From NCBI GenBank assembly GCA_049509675.1, contig JBEKZQ010000215.1, positions 1 through 10,507 of the forward strand: 10,507 bases of DNA. Direction: 5' to 3'. The stretch comes from JBEKZQ01 sp049509675. Its GTDB lineage: Bacteria; Planctomycetota; Planctomycetia; Pirellulales; Thermoguttaceae. The first letter of the stretch is position 1. Each line of letters opens with the position of its first letter. Both the position numbers and the translations under genes were made by a program. Shown here piece by piece: positions 8,569 through 10,507 of the stretch. The notes under the pieces were generated by a model. The model was not told the origin of the DNA, ran no database searches, and saw nothing but the letters and a program-made list of their open reading frames with translations.

Positions 8569-9540
8569 ATGAAATACCGAACCTTCGGGCGGACCGGTTG
8601 GCAAGTCAGCGAGATCGGCTACGGCATGTGGGGCATGGCCGGCTGGAGCGGCTCCGACGACCGGCAATCGCGGGCGGCCCTGCAGCAGGCCGTCGATCTG
8701 GGCTGCAACTTCTTCGACACCGCCTGGGCCTACGGCGCCGGAAAGAGCGAGCAACTGCTGGGCCAGTTGCTCCGGGCCAATCCGCACAAGAAGTTGTACA
8801 CGGCCACCAAGATTCCGCCCAGGAATCGCCAGTGGCCTGCGCGGCCCGAGTACTCCCTGGACGATTGCTATCCGCCCGATCACGTCGAGGAATATGTCCG
8901 CGACAGCCTCAAGAATGCCGGCCTGGACTCTTTCGACCTGGTGCAATTGCACACCTGGAACGATGCCTGGCTGGCCGATCATCGCTGGATCGCCAAACTG
9001 TCCGAGTTGAAAGAGAAAGGATTGCTCGGGGCCGTCGGGCTGAGTTTGAATCGCTGGGAGCCGTTCAACGGCGTGCAGGCGGTGGAAAGCGGGCTGGTCG
9101 ACGCCGTGCAGGTGATCTACAACATTTTCGACCAGAACCCCCAGGACGAGCTTTTTCCGGCCTGCCGGCGGCACGGCGTGGCGGTGATCGCCCGCGTGCC
9201 CTTCGACGAAGGCACTTTGACCGGCACGCTTACGCTGGAGAGCCGCTTTCCGGCCGACGATTGGCGGAGCACCTATTTCGTGCCCGAGAACCTGGCCGCC
9301 AGCGTCGAGCGTGCGGGGCGGCTCCGGTCGTTAGTGCCTGCGGGGATGACCATGCCCGAGTTGGCGTTGCGGTTCATTTTGGCGGAGCCGACGGTGAGTA
9401 CGGTCATTCCTGGGATGCGGAAGCCGGCCCACGTTTTGGCGAACCTGACGGCCAGCGACGGCGTCGCTCTGGCCCCGGCCTTACTCGGCGAGTTGGCGAA
9501 GCATCGCTGGGACCGCAAGCCGACAAGCTGGTCACAGTGA
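8569..9540 (+). CDS. Aldo/keto reductase, NADPH-dependent type
   Basis: A 323-residue cytoplasmic TIM-barrel oxidoreductase. The AKR catalytic tetrad is visible: Asp50 and Tyr55 in FFDTAWAYGAG, Lys81 in TATKIPP, and His128 in LVQLHTW. The opening MKYRTFGRTGWQVSEIGYGMWGM and the cofactor-binding end STVIPGMRKPAHVLANL (277-293) are typical of the family. It reduces a carbonyl group or oxidises the matching alcohol using NAD(P)H; the substrate cannot be read from the sequence. The gene starts 12 bp after the esterase stop. No clear Shine-Dalgarno precedes its ATG, so translational coupling or leaderless-type initiation is likely. Pairing with an exported esterase suggests a shared catabolic theme, which is inference. 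It converges on recA with a 40-bp gap lacking an obvious terminator. Confidence 0.92.
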   Translation: MKYRTFGRTGWQVSEIGYGMWGMAGWSGSDDRQSRAALQQAVDLGCNFFDTAWAYGAGKSEQLLGQLLRANPHKKLYTATKIPPRNRQWPARPEYSLDDCYPPDHVEEYVRDSLKNAGLDSFDLVQLHTWNDAWLADHRWIAKLSELKEKGLLGAVGLSLNRWEPFNGVQAVESGLVDAVQVIYNIFDQNPQDELFPACRRHGVAVIARVPFDEGTLTGTLTLESRFPADDWRSTYFVPENLAASVERAGRLRSLVPAGMTMPELALRFILAEPTVSTVIPGMRKPAHVLANLTASDGVALAPALLGELAKHRWDRKPTSWSQ

Positions 9541-9580
9541 TTGCATGATTACCTGATTTCAATGCCGCGCCGCTGCCCCC

Positions 9581-10507
9581 TCACTCCTCCCCGTCAACCG
9601 CTTCGACCGTCTCGGCCGCGGCCGGCAGCGGCTTGGCGGCCGGGACATCGCTGTACCCCCGGGCCGCAAGCACCTTCTCTTTCAACTCTTCCCTCACCTG
9701 GGGATTCTCCTTCAAGAAATCCCGGGCCTTCTCGCGGCCCTGGCCGAGCTGCAGGTCGCCGTAGCGGAACCACGTGCCGGTGCGGACGATCAGCTTGTCC
9801 TCCAGGGCCAGGTCGAGAATGTCGCCTTCGTAACTGATGCCGTCGGCGTGCATCATGTCGAACTCGGCGGCCCGGAACGGCGGCGCCACCTTGTTCTTGA
9901 CCACCTTGGCCCGAACCCGCTGACCGACCACCTCCTCGCCCTCCTTCAGTTGTCCGATGCGGCGCACGTCGATGCGGCAGGAAGTATAGAATTTTAGGGC
10001 CCGGCCGCCGGGCGTGGTTTCGGGATTGCCGAACATCACGCCGATCTTCTCGCGGATCTGATTGATGAAGATCACGGCCGTACGGCTCTTGGAAATCACG
10101 CCGGTGAGTTTGCGGAGCGACTGGCTCATGAGCCGGGCCTGGAGTCCGACGTGCTGATCGCCGATATCGCCCTCCAACTCCTTCTTGGGCACCAGGGCCG
10201 CCACCGAGTCGATCACGATCACGTCTACGGCGTTGGACTTGATCAGCATCTCGGTGATGTGCATGGCTTCTTCGCCGCAGCCGGGCTGAGAGACCAGCAG
10301 GGTTTCCAGTTCCACGCCCAGCTTCTTGGCCCAGGAGGGGTCCAGGGCATGTTCGGCGTCGATGAAGGCGGCGATGCCGCCCCGCCGCTGGGCCTGGGCC
10401 AGCACGTGCAGGGCCAAGGTGGTCTTGCCGCTTGATTCCGGCCCGAAGATCTCCACGATCCGGCCGCTGGGGATGCCTTGCCCGCCCAGGGCCATGTCCA
10501 GGGCCAG
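9581..10507 (-). CDS. recA: Recombinase RecA, N-terminus beyond window
   Basis: The frame is open to the window edge; 308 residues are visible and the first 45-60 or so (oligomerisation helix and first strand) are missing. An in-frame Met at 10493-10495 is internal (LALDMALGGQG matches LALDIALGGKG). Seen in order: Walker A GPESSGKTT (about 10418-10444), EHALDP, Walker B VDVIVIDS, loop L1 region ELEGDIGDQHVGLQARLMSQ, NQIREKIGVMFGNPETTPGG with loop L2, KVVKNKVAPPF, and an acidic Ala/Glu-rich tail ending VDGEE. RecA forms ATP-dependent filaments on single-stranded DNA for strand exchange and LexA cleavage. The aromatic residue that stacks on ATP (Tyr103 in E. coli, DPIY) is Trp here (DPSW), and PDTG after SQ is PGCG. 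Promoter and any LexA box are off-window. Confidence 0.98.
   Translation of the reverse strand: MALDMALGGQGIPSGRIVEIFGPESSGKTTLALHVLAQAQRRGGIAAFIDAEHALDPSWAKKLGVELETLLVSQPGCGEEAMHITEMLIKSNAVDVIVIDSVAALVPKKELEGDIGDQHVGLQARLMSQSLRKLTGVISKSRTAVIFINQIREKIGVMFGNPETTPGGRALKFYTSCRIDVRRIGQLKEGEEVVGQRVRAKVVKNKVAPPFRAAEFDMMHADGISYEGDILDLALEDKLIVRTGTWFRYGDLQLGQGREKARDFLKENPQVREELKEKVLAARGYSDVPAAKPLPAAAETVEAVDGEE

Overview
The window is GC-rich chromosomal DNA from a bacterium, most likely a planctomycete of the Pirellulales type. This is an inference from three things: (i) a secreted glutaminase-A-like protein (DUF4964/DUF5127/DUF4965/DUF1793 architecture), a secreted polysaccharide-esterase-type alpha/beta hydrolase and an aldo/keto reductase, a mix common in these organisms; (ii) two palindromic elements beginning ACACTAGCCCGA, a repeat I associate with planctomycete intergenic regions; (iii) single genes alternating between strands with little operon structure. 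No tRNA, rRNA, CRISPR array or transposase gene was seen.

Layout: a 5'-truncated DUF3226 (TOPRIM-fold) gene (+, 3-587) faces a large orphan hybrid histidine kinase (-, 844-3687: MASE3, PAS, HisKA, HATPase, receiver, HPt). A 674-bp divergent spacer (3688-4361) follows. It has no credible gene but holds several inverted repeats, including a perfect 27-bp-arm palindrome. Then come the exported glutaminase-like protein with a C-terminal jelly-roll domain (+, 4362-6932), a convergent 102-residue protein with a histone-H1-like Lys/Ala tail (-, 6978-7286), and a second divergent spacer (7287-7641). That spacer carries a diverged copy of the palindrome nested in further repeats and a good sigma70-like promoter. 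It is followed by a two-gene unit, esterase (7642-8556) plus aldo/keto reductase (8569-9540), and finally recA (-, 9581 to beyond the window end).

How the parts fit: the glutaminase-like protein and the esterase have export signals and look like envelope or extracellular degradative functions. The reductase probably handles a small carbonyl compound in the cytoplasm. RecA and the H1-like protein act on DNA. The kinase has all domains of a His-Asp-His phosphorelay but no response regulator beside it, so its output lies elsewhere. The DUF3226 fragment may be the nuclease-like half of an ATPase/TOPRIM pair whose partner would lie left of the window.

Most worth a second look: the palindromic elements, which occupy both divergent (promoter-containing) spacers and none of the convergent ones; the nested repeat at 7346-7525; the H1-like small protein; and the truncated TOPRIM gene. 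I did not find a complete, clearly new multi-gene system inside this window.
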